This document shows positions 1 to 5,237 of a stretch of DNA of 5,242 nucleotides, one piece after another. The notes below the pieces were generated by a model, which worked only from the letters and a program-made list of their open reading frames with translations, made no database searches and had not been told where the DNA came from. Position 1 is the first letter of the stretch. Every line of letters starts with the position of its first letter. The translations under genes and the position numbers were made by a program. This stretch comes from Anaerolineales bacterium UBA3082 (GTDB lineage Bacteria; Chloroflexota; Anaerolineae; UBA7937). The stretch lies in assembly GCA_002366595.1 (NCBI GenBank), contig DFBK01000027.1, positions 1 to 5,242 of the forward strand, read 5' to 3'.

Positions 1-1110
1 GTGGAGATTTTCCTGGATTTCATAGTAATGGACCTTTGCTCCTTTCAGAGTTAGCTTGTCAACCACCAAGTCCATCGCTTCTCTAGAACCAGGAGGGGAA
101 GGATCGGCAGAAAAAATTACTACCGCTCCCTTCTCAATCTTCGCATCGCGATAAGTACCCTCCGCCAAGCGAGTAAGAGCAGAGTTTGGCTGGCCGTAGC
201 TACCGGCAACCAGATAAGTAAGTTTATCCTGGGAGAGATTCCTGGCCTTTTGAGGAGAAACAACGTTTTTTCGACTAAGCTTTAGATAACCCAACTTTCG
301 CGAAATCTCGATTTTCTCTTTTACTGAACGACCTAGAATCACGATCTTCCGGTTGTGTTGCAAAGAAACCCTAATAGCCTGTTGAAAGCGTGAGATGTTA
401 GAGGAAACCGTGGTAACAAAAACCTGTCCCTCTGCCTCACGAATAATCTGACTAAGAATTCTCTCAATCTCTCGTTCGGAACCGGTAAAACCTGGTGTGG
501 TAGCTCCCAAGCAATCTGAAACCAGAGCCAAAACCCCTGGGTAAGCCAGTCTGGCTGTCTTGGCTATTTGAAAAACCCGGCCGTCAACCGGAGTTAAGTC
601 AAATTTGAAATCAGCGACATGGAAAATCTTGCCCGCGGGGGTGTTTAGACAAAGACCGATGCTGTCAGGGACTGAGTGATTAACCCGGAAAGGTAGAATT
701 TCAAAAGGACCCAAATTGAAAGAGTTATCATCGGGGTGAATGAGGCGAAGTTTCGGAGGAGAAACGGCAAACTCGGCTAGCTTGGGTCGGATAAATCCTC
801 TAACTAGTCTGGTGGCAAAAACGGGAGGATTGCCAATTCTGGGCAACACGAAAGGCAGGGCCCCGAAATGATCGACATGGCCATGGGTAATAATAACTCC
901 TCGAATTTTATCCACCTTATCTCTAAGATAGCTGACATCGGGAACAATCACCTCTACCCCAGGCATAGTTTCGCCGGGAAAGTCGATACCACAATCAATA
1001 ACTAGAATATCATTATCACTTTCATAAACAAACATATTTTGATGGACACCACTCCAGCCTCCAAGAGAAAGAACTTTTAAATCTTGCCCCTTTCTTTGTT
1101 GAAATTTCAT
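1..1110 (-). CDS. rnj: Ribonuclease J (metallo-beta-lactamase/beta-CASP RNase), 3' end cut by window edge
   Basis: The frame runs unbroken from ATG at 1110 to base 1: 370 residues with no stop, against about 550 for the family. Seen: an N-terminal beta-lactamase fold with GGWSGVHQNM (17-26) and VIDCG (37-41), the zinc motif THGHVDH (75-81), H145 in VNHSVPDS, and D167 in ADFKFD. The beta-CASP insert follows: SDCLGATTPGF (198-208), TTVSSNISRFQQA (233-245), GRSVKEK (260-266) and AGSYGQP (302-308). These match, at nearly the same numbering, the metal ligands of known RNase J proteins. The later HxSGH ligand region and C-terminal domain lie beyond the window. RNase J is a cytoplasmic 5'-3' exonuclease and endonuclease in mRNA decay and rRNA maturation. 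Odd points: AT-richer codons (many GAT, GTT, ATT) than lon and mogA, and Tyr where GSQG is usual. The SDCLG and SSNISRFQQA wording recalls RNase J of candidate-phylum (Patescibacteria-like) bacteria, which is inference from memory. Family call is firm. Confidence 0.95.
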   Translation of the reverse strand, partial: MKFQQRKGQDLKVLSLGGWSGVHQNMFVYESDNDILVIDCGIDFPGETMPGVEVIVPDVSYLRDKVDKIRGVIITHGHVDHFGALPFVLPRIGNPPVFATRLVRGFIRPKLAEFAVSPPKLRLIHPDDNSFNLGPFEILPFRVNHSVPDSIGLCLNTPAGKIFHVADFKFDLTPVDGRVFQIAKTARLAYPGVLALVSDCLGATTPGFTGSEREIERILSQIIREAEGQVFVTTVSSNISRFQQAIRVSLQHNRKIVILGRSVKEKIEISRKLGYLKLSRKNVVSPQKARNLSQDKLTYLVAGSYGQPNSALTRLAEGTYRDAKIEKGAVVIFSADPSPPGSREAMDLVVDKLTLKGAKVHYYEIQENLH

Positions 1111-1115
1111 AAGAA

Positions 1116-1120
1116 CCTTC
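1116..1120 (-). promoter_or_regulatory. Ribosome binding site of RNase J
   Basis: GAAGG on the minus strand lies 5 bases before the ATG at 1110. It supports that start, as does the conserved KVLSLGG strand only 11 residues into the protein. Confidence 0.6.
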
Positions 1121-1199
1121 ACTTTAATTAATTAAACTAAGGTGTTCTTTGCTATTTTCTTGTTTCTCTCCTCTTTTAGCTTCTTCCAGCTTCTCTTCT

Positions 1200-1217
1200 A
1201 GAAACCTGGTAGTTTCT
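1200..1217. repeat. 6-bp perfect inverted repeat upstream of RNase J
   Basis: AGAAAC, six bases (CTGGTA), then GTTTCT form a perfect inverted repeat about 90 bases before the RNase J start. It could be an operator or a small leader hairpin. It is short enough to be chance, and no regulator is suggested by the sequence. Confidence 0.3.
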
Positions 1218-1411
1218 TAACGTCTTCTCTTATCTCCCGGCCTCTGGGCAGAGGGAGTCAAGAGGGAAACCGGCCGGAGGCGATGTGTCGGCGTGAGCGA
1301 ACTTCTGGCATCCTCTCAGCCCTTACCTCTAGGTTGGCATAAAGGTCTACTCTTCTGCTATCCTTCTTCCTCTCCCACCACTCCCTGAGCCACCTGGTGT
1401 GGTTGTACTGG

Positions 1412-1445
1412 TAAGTAGGGCAGGTTTCGATACCTGCCCTACTTA
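1412..1445. repeat. Perfect 14-bp palindromic hairpin over the mogA stop codon
   Basis: Arms 1412-1425 (TAAGTAGGGCAGGT) and 1432-1445 pair perfectly around a 6-base loop (TTCGAT). The mogA stop TAA (1443-1445) is inside one arm. In the mogA direction the stem is followed by CCAGTAC, with no T-run, so it is not a standard intrinsic terminator. In the plus direction GGTTTTATATT follows, a weak T-tract, but no plus-strand gene needs it. It could protect the mRNA 3' end, act as a factor-assisted terminator, or be one copy of a dispersed GTAGGGCAGG-type genomic palindrome. The hairpin itself is certain; the role is inference. Confidence 0.75.
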
Positions 1446-1952
1446 GGTTTTATATTCATGGCGCTCGGAGGCTCCGGCCGTGCCTCTGAGGATTTCGATG
1501 GCGTGGGGTATGGCGGGGAGGATAACTTCTAGGCTCTCCCGTACCGCCTTGGGGCTGCCTGGCAGGTTCACGATGAGGGTGCTACCCCTGATACCGGCTA
1601 CGGCTCGGGAGAGCATGGCGTGGGGCGTCTTCTTCAAACCTTGGCTGCGCGTCGCTTCTGTTAAGCCTGGGGCTTGCCGCTCGATGACCGCCTGGGTGGC
1701 CTCGGGGGTAACATCGCGAGGGGAGAAGCCGGTGCCCCCGGTGGTGAGGATGAGGTCTACCCCTGAGACATCGGCCCACTCCACGAGCATGGTCTCGATA
1801 ACATCCCGCTCGTCGGGCACGATTTCATATTCGGTCACCGCGGCTCCGAGCCTCTCGGTGACCATCTCTTTGATGGTCACCCCGCTCACATCTTCCCGCC
1901 GCCCCTGGGCTCCCCAGTCGCTTATGGTTAGAACACCCACTCGGATGGTCAT
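1443..1952 (-). CDS. mogA: Molybdopterin adenylyltransferase (MogA/MoaB family)
   Basis: This 169-residue protein is the normal length for a single-domain MogA/MoaB protein. Seen: LTISD (8-12), VPDERD (45-50), the signature TTGGTGFSPRDVTPEAT (70-86), and the second half SRAVAGIRGSTLIVNLPGSP (115-134) ending in PHAIEILRG (149-157). D47 and D80 correspond to the two aspartates shown to matter in E. coli MogA. The family activates molybdopterin with ATP to give the adenylylated form, before MoeA inserts molybdate or tungstate, in the cytoplasm. MogA and MoaB are hard to separate by sequence; SPRDVTP fits either, so the exact symbol is less sure than the family. The ATG directly follows the lon stop (TAGATG) with GGGAGG six bases upstream, so translation is probably coupled to lon. 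No other cofactor gene is in view. The stop codon lies in a hairpin. Confidence 0.93.
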   Translation of the reverse strand: MTIRVGVLTISDWGAQGRREDVSGVTIKEMVTERLGAAVTEYEIVPDERDVIETMLVEWADVSGVDLILTTGGTGFSPRDVTPEATQAVIERQAPGLTEATRSQGLKKTPHAMLSRAVAGIRGSTLIVNLPGSPKAVRESLEVILPAIPHAIEILRGTAGASERHEYKT

Positions 1953-4520
1953 CTATTTCCTCCCACTCTTTACCTTCTCTACAACCTTATCTTCTAGGGC
2001 GTTTTCAAGCATCTCGTCGACGGTCTCCACCAGGACGAAATCGATACCCCTTTTTACCTCGGGAGGCAACTCCGCTAGATCGGCTTCGTTGCGGTGAGGG
2101 AGGATCACCCTGTTCAGTCCTGCTCGGCTGGCAGCCAGGACCTTCTGTTTTATCCCCCCTACAGGGAGAACCCGTCCGCGGAGGGTTATCTCCCCGGTCA
2201 TGGTGATGTTGGATCTCACCGGCCTGTTAGTGAAGAGGGAGACGAGAGCCGTGGCTGTAGTGACCCCGGCAGAGGGGCCATCCTTGGGGATGGCTCCCGC
2301 CGGGAAATGGATATGGATATCGTTCTGGGAGAAGATCTCCTCATCGATACCCAGTTCCTTAGCCTTACTCCGCACATAGGAGAGGGCCGCCTGGGCTGAC
2401 TCCTTCATCACCTCTCCCAACTTGCCAGTTAAGATGAGGTTGCCCTTCCCCTTCATCTTGGTGGCCTCGATGAACATGATATCGCCCCCGCTAGGGGTCC
2501 AGGCGATACCGGTGGCCACTCCGGGGATCCCCGTCCGTTCCGCGGGCTCATTGTAGAACTTTGGCTTCCCCAGGAATTCGGAGATCTTCTCCTTGGCAAC
2601 TACTACTTTCCCTTCTTCGCCGCTGGCTATCTTGGTGGCTACCTTGCGGCATATAGTTCCGATCTCTCGTTCCAGGTTGCGTAGCCCTGCCTCGCGAGTG
2701 TAGTCGCGAATGATGGCATGAAGCGCGTCTTCTTGAAACTCTATCTCCTCTTCCCGGAGGGAGTTCTCTTCCCTCTGGCGGGGGATGAGGTATTGCTGGG
2801 CGATCTTGACCTTCTCCTCTTCAGTGTAACCGTCCAAGCGAAGGGTCTCCATGCGATCTAGGAGGGAAGGGGGGATCGTATCCAGAACGTTGGCCGTGGT
2901 GATGAACATTACCTGGGAGAGGTCGAAATCCACATCCAGATAATGGTCCCGGAAGGTGTAGTTCTGCTCTGGATCGAGGACCTCCAAGAGCGCCGAGGCT
3001 GGGTCTCCCCGGAAGTCCATCCCTATCTTGTCCACCTCGTCGAGCATGAAGACCGGGTTCTTCGACTCAGCCCTCCTAATAGATTGTATGATCCGCCCGG
3101 GGAGGGCTCCGACGTAGGTACGCCGATGGCCCCGGATCTCCGCCTCATCTCGCATCCCTCCCAGGGACATCCGCACGAACTTCCTTCCCAAGGCACGAGC
3201 GATCGATTTGCCTAGAGAGGTCTTCCCTGTCCCCGGAGGCCCCACGAAGTTGAGGATCGCTCCCTTGAAGGCTTCTTTCTCCCCCTCCTTGGCCCTCTCC
3301 AGATGCAACTTGCGCACAGCCAGATACTCTAGGATGCGCTCCTTTATCTCCTCTAGATCGTAGTGGTCCTCGTCCAGGATCTGGTGGGCGCGCTCGATAT
3401 CTAGATTATCCTCGGTGGTCTTCTTCCAAGGCAGCCTAGTCAGCCAATCGAGGTAGGTCTTGATAACCGAATACTCCGCTGCCGCAGGGGGCATAGTAGA
3501 GAGCCTATCCAGCTCTCTCGTGGCCTCTTTTTTCGCCTCCTCGCTCATCCCCGCGGCCTCGATCTTCTCTCGGAGTTCGTTGATTCCCTTGGTCTGCTCA
3601 TCGACCTCGCCCAGTTCCTTCTGGATAGCCCTTAGTTGCTGCCGCAAGAAATATTCCCGCTGCGTCTTCTCTATCTCCTCCTGGGCCTCAGTTTGGATCT
3701 TCTTTCCCAGTTCCAAGACCTCCAATTCGCGGCTCAAGATGGAGTTCAATTTCCGCAGTTTTTCAACCACGTCGTCGATCTCCAGGATCTGTTGGGCAGC
3801 CTCCGTCTCTATCCGTACCCCGTTAGCCACTAGATAGACCAGTTGCCGAGGAGCCTCAGCGTTGATGATGGCCACAGTCAGTTCTTCAGGGAGGTAGGAG
3901 ACGAGGGATACGAGGCGGCGGAAGAGTTCCAGCGTGTTGCGGGATAGCGCCTCCACCTCTAGCGATTCTTCCTCTCGATCGGGGGCTGCCTCCACCAGAG
4001 CCTTGAGATAAGGCTCTCTCTGGGTGAACTCCTTGATCCTGACCCGCTCTATCCCTTGGACGATGAGTCCCACGCCCCCCGTGGGGGTCTTGATGAGGCG
4101 ATGGATCATCGCCGCTGTGCCTACGGTATAGAGATCTTCCGGGAGGGCTTTGTCGGGCTTCTCCACCCTCATAGTCACCAGGCCGATGATCCGATCGCCT
4201 AGGGCCGCTTGATCCACCAACTGAATCGACTCCGGCCGCTCCACGCTAAGGGGGGTCCAGGTCAAGGGGTACACCACCGTCTTCCGCAAGGCCAAAATGG
4301 GCAACTCAGCGGGGAGAGCGGCTAGTTCCCTATTTTGATCTGGAGATGGCATCTTCAGGGTGGGAGCGATTACCTTTGAAGGGATGACCGGTCCCTTCTC
4401 GTCCGGCTCTCCTGGCCTGTTACCCTGGTCTGCTACGTACCTACGTACCAGGGCAGGCGACTTGGGCCAGAGGACAGGCCCTGGCGACCTCTTCTCCCTT
4501 TCACTTCTCCCCAAAACCAT
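1953..4520 (-). CDS. lon: ATP-dependent Lon protease (LonA), with N-terminal extension
   Basis: Lon is a cytoplasmic hexameric AAA+ serine protease that unfolds and degrades damaged and regulatory proteins. Counting from ATG at 4520 (855 residues), the substrate-binding N domain starts near LPILALRKTVVYPL (73-86). A charged helical or coiled-coil stretch spans about 250-345. The ATPase has Walker A GPPGTGKT (427-434), Walker B VFMLDEVDK (490-498), sensor TTAN (541-544), an arginine in LLDRMETL (R556) and sensor-2 AGLRNLER (611-618). The protease domain has S750 in KDGPSAG and K793 in GGIKQK, matching the E. coli S679/K722 spacing, so it should be active. The first ~70 residues are not typical Lon and include an encoded palindrome. 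ATG 4520 is preferred because it overlaps the hsp20 stop (TGATG) and has GGAGGAGG upstream. ATG 4352 would give a normal-length 799-residue protein but lacks a good ribosome site. TTG at 4523 is less likely. Confidence 0.98.
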   Translation of the reverse strand: MVLGRSEREKRSPGPVLWPKSPALVRRYVADQGNRPGEPDEKGPVIPSKVIAPTLKMPSPDQNRELAALPAELPILALRKTVVYPLTWTPLSVERPESIQLVDQAALGDRIIGLVTMRVEKPDKALPEDLYTVGTAAMIHRLIKTPTGGVGLIVQGIERVRIKEFTQREPYLKALVEAAPDREEESLEVEALSRNTLELFRRLVSLVSYLPEELTVAIINAEAPRQLVYLVANGVRIETEAAQQILEIDDVVEKLRKLNSILSRELEVLELGKKIQTEAQEEIEKTQREYFLRQQLRAIQKELGEVDEQTKGINELREKIEAAGMSEEAKKEATRELDRLSTMPPAAAEYSVIKTYLDWLTRLPWKKTTEDNLDIERAHQILDEDHYDLEEIKERILEYLAVRKLHLERAKEGEKEAFKGAILNFVGPPGTGKTSLGKSIARALGRKFVRMSLGGMRDEAEIRGHRRTYVGALPGRIIQSIRRAESKNPVFMLDEVDKIGMDFRGDPASALLEVLDPEQNYTFRDHYLDVDFDLSQVMFITTANVLDTIPPSLLDRMETLRLDGYTEEEKVKIAQQYLIPRQREENSLREEEIEFQEDALHAIIRDYTREAGLRNLEREIGTICRKVATKIASGEEGKVVVAKEKISEFLGKPKFYNEPAERTGIPGVATGIAWTPSGGDIMFIEATKMKGKGNLILTGKLGEVMKESAQAALSYVRSKAKELGIDEEIFSQNDIHIHFPAGAIPKDGPSAGVTTATALVSLFTNRPVRSNITMTGEITLRGRVLPVGGIKQKVLAASRAGLNRVILPHRNEADLAELPPEVKRGIDFVLVETVDEMLENALEDKVVEKVKSGRK
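1959..1964 (-). promoter_or_regulatory. Ribosome binding site of mogA inside the end of lon
   Basis: GGGAGG on the minus strand lies within the last codons of lon, six bases (AAATAG, which contains the lon stop) before the mogA ATG. It fixes the mogA start and indicates translation re-initiation after lon. Confidence 0.85.
4411..4480. repeat. Imperfect palindrome with an 8-bp tandem duplication, within the 5' end of lon
   Basis: Several nested arms are visible. CTGGCC (4412-4417) pairs with GGCCAG (4465-4470), CCCTGGT (4423-4429) with ACCAGGG (4447-4453), and GGCCTGT (4414-4420) alternatively with ACAGGCC (4474-4480). At the centre TACGTACC occurs twice in tandem (4434-4441, 4442-4449), so TACGTA can pair with TACGTA. 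If lon starts at 4520 this DNA encodes roughly residues 14-37 (WPKSPALVRRYVADQG region). If lon starts at 4352 it is an intergenic repeat between hsp20 and lon. Confidence 0.7.
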
Positions 4521-4966
4521 CAAGCCTCCTCCATCTCTGTGGAGATGGGCACCTTATGTGTCTCTTTTTTCTTCGGCAGGAGGATGACCAAGAAACCGTC
4601 CTCATAGGTAGCCTCTATCTCCTCCTCGTTCACTGGCCAGGGTATGAGCACATCGGCTCGGAAGTCACCGTAACGGATCTCCATCTGCTGGTAAGCCAGT
4701 TTCTCCGCGGGATCGCGTCTCCGCCCCACAAGGGTTAGAACTCGATTGGCGAAAGAGATATCTAAGTCACTTGTCTTCACGCCGGCGATCTCCACCCGAA
4801 CTACAGCATGAGCGCCCGTCTCGTAAACATCGGTGGGAGGTCGGAACCCCTTGTATTGCTGCATAGAGGCCCACTGCTCGGGAGAGACGATCTCCCGGAT
4901 CATGTGGTTGATCTCGGAGTGCATCCGTTCGATCTCGTCGATGACCCATTTCTCCGATTCATGCAT
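4520..4966 (-). CDS. hsp20: Small heat-shock protein, Hsp20/alpha-crystallin family
   Basis: This 148-residue protein is typical for the family, whose members are ATP-independent cytoplasmic chaperones that form oligomers and hold unfolding proteins for later refolding or degradation. Seen: an N-terminal arm of about 40 residues rich in charged and aromatic residues, an alpha-crystallin domain from PPTDVYET (43-50) through VEIAGVKTSDLDI (58-70) and YGDFRADVLIPWPV (99-112) to DGFLVILLPKK (123-133), with the G-x-L signature at G124-F-L126. A C-terminal VPI (139-141) matches the I/V-x-I/V anchor used in oligomer assembly. ATG 4966 has AAGGAG seven bases upstream. It is first in the operon after a good promoter, and its TGA overlaps the lon ATG by one base. 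Pairing a holdase with Lon suggests a quality-control unit, which is inference from gene order. Phe in place of the usual Val or Ile in G-x-L is minor. Confidence 0.96.
   Translation of the reverse strand: MHESEKWVIDEIERMHSEINHMIREIVSPEQWASMQQYKGFRPPTDVYETGAHAVVRVEIAGVKTSDLDISFANRVLTLVGRRRDPAEKLAYQQMEIRYGDFRADVLIPWPVNEEEIEATYEDGFLVILLPKKKETHKVPISTEMEEA
4525..4532 (-). promoter_or_regulatory. Ribosome binding site for lon at ATG 4520
   Basis: GGAGGAGG on the minus strand, within the last codons of hsp20, lies 4 to 7 bases before the lon ATG depending on register. This is the main argument for the upstream lon start, because ATG 4352 has only CCTGAAG directly before it. Confidence 0.8.
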
Positions 4967-4973
4967 CCCCAGG

Positions 4974-4980
4974 CTCCTTC
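4974..4980 (-). promoter_or_regulatory. Ribosome binding site of hsp20
   Basis: GAAGGAG on the minus strand lies 7 bases before the ATG at 4966, near-ideal spacing, and supports this start. Confidence 0.85.
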
Positions 4981-5012
4981 TTTCCCACAGGGATCCTTTA
5001 CGGACACGCCGA

Positions 5013-5033
5013 AAGGGGCGAACTGTCGCCCTT
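5013..5033 (-). promoter_or_regulatory. Hairpin at the predicted 5' end of the hsp20 leader
   Basis: On the minus strand AAGGGCGA and TCGCCCCTT pair around a 4-base loop (CAGT) with one bulged base. The core arms are 5016-5021 and 5026-5031, extended by 5013-5014 with 5032-5033. The predicted transcription start is near 5030-5033, so this would be a 5'-terminal hairpin. Such structures can protect mRNA from 5' decay. No T-run follows, so it does not look like a terminator. Confidence 0.5.
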
Positions 5034-5038
5034 AACTT

Positions 5039-5067
5039 ATTTTACCATAGTTAGATGGTATTCTCAA
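5039..5067 (-). promoter_or_regulatory. Sigma-70 type promoter of the hsp20-lon-mogA operon
   Basis: On the minus strand, -35 TTGAGA (5062-5067) and -10 TAAAAT (5039-5044) are separated by exactly 17 bases. Each box matches consensus at 5 of 6 positions. Predicted transcription starts near 5030-5033, giving a leader of about 65 bases before hsp20. No heat-shock-type sigma-32 promoter and no intact CIRCE or HAIR operator was seen. Confidence 0.75.
5043..5060. promoter_or_regulatory. Inverted repeat in the promoter spacer, possible operator
   Basis: TACCAT, six bases (AGTTAG), then ATGGTA form a perfect 6-bp inverted repeat within the 17-bp spacer, overlapping the upstream end of the -10 box. 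The position suits a repressor or spacer-binding activator controlling the operon. It matches no heat-shock operator I know, so the function is inference. Confidence 0.4.
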
Positions 5068-5079
5068 GAGAGGGGTATC

Positions 5080-5237
5080 GAGACTGTTGAAAAAGTGGGA
5101 TAGATCCTTTGGCAATCGACAATTTCTCCCACGGACGGTTAGAATTTGAACGATTGTAGGGACACAAGGCAGGAAGACACACTGCGCATCAACTTCTTTC
5201 CCACTCTGCTAAACGAGGAGGTGTTTTCAACAGCCTC
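5080..5237. mobile_element. MITE-like segment of 158 bp with insertion-sequence-type inverted ends, no gene
   Basis: GAGACTGTTGAAAA (5080-5093) and the reverse complement of 5224-5237 (GAGGCTGTTGAAAA) agree at 13 of 14 positions. Ends of the form GAGRCTGTTGAAAA resemble terminal inverted repeats of known insertion sequences (from memory; not assigned to a family). The interior has no open frame of useful length; the longest minus-strand ATG frame noticed is 16 codons (from about 5190). It also carries GTGGGA words in both orientations (5095-5100, 5127-5132, 5199-5204). No target-site duplication is obvious (TATC before, ATGT after). It could be a non-autonomous element, a deleted insertion sequence, or the edge of a larger element beyond the window. 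It ends just upstream of the operon promoter. Confidence 0.5.

Larger units (their letters stand above)
1111..1442. other. Intergenic region between mogA and RNase J; no convincing gene
   Basis: About 330 bases lie between the mogA stop and the RNase J start. The mogA-proximal part (about 1230-1442) is GC-rich. The RNase J-proximal part (1111-1230) is AT-rich and strongly purine-biased on the minus strand, ending in TTTAATTAATTAA just before the ribosome binding site. Two minus-strand frames lack stops but have no good start. One is 63 codons, ending with TGA at 1258-1260, and reads like a basic protein tail (YNHTRWLREWW near 1375-1404). The other is about 30 codons, ending with TAA at 1124-1126. 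Either could be the decayed tail of a lost gene, or chance. No clear sigma-70 promoter for RNase J was found; TTTAAT near 1131-1136 has no matching -35 box. Confidence 0.6.

Noticed and set aside
1241..1254. CCTCTG-GG-CAGAGG inverted repeat as a terminator
   Set aside because: The 2-base loop forces partial opening and neither side has a T-run; listed only as a weak palindrome.
1258..1311. 17-codon frame from ATG 1311 as a small protein
   Set aside because: Too short, with poor ribosome-site spacing and no supporting context; treated as part of the startless frame.
1480..2097. Long plus-strand open frame of 205 codons opposite mogA
   Set aside because: It lies antisense to a clear MogA protein, has low-complexity Ser/Arg/Thr wording and no family motif, and is expected as a shadow in GC-rich DNA.
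3460..3837. Plus-strand open frame of 125 codons opposite lon
   Set aside because: Serine- and leucine-rich mirror of the lon coiled-coil region, with no independent coding signs.
5056..5068. CTTGAGA near the -35 box as half of an HspR (HAIR) operator
   Set aside because: The partner half ACTCAAG is absent at the required 7-base spacing; the match is explained by the -35 box TTGAGA.
5204..5214. CTCTGCTAA-like word as half of a CIRCE element
   Set aside because: Only about 7 of 9 bases match and there is no TTAGCACTC half nine bases away.
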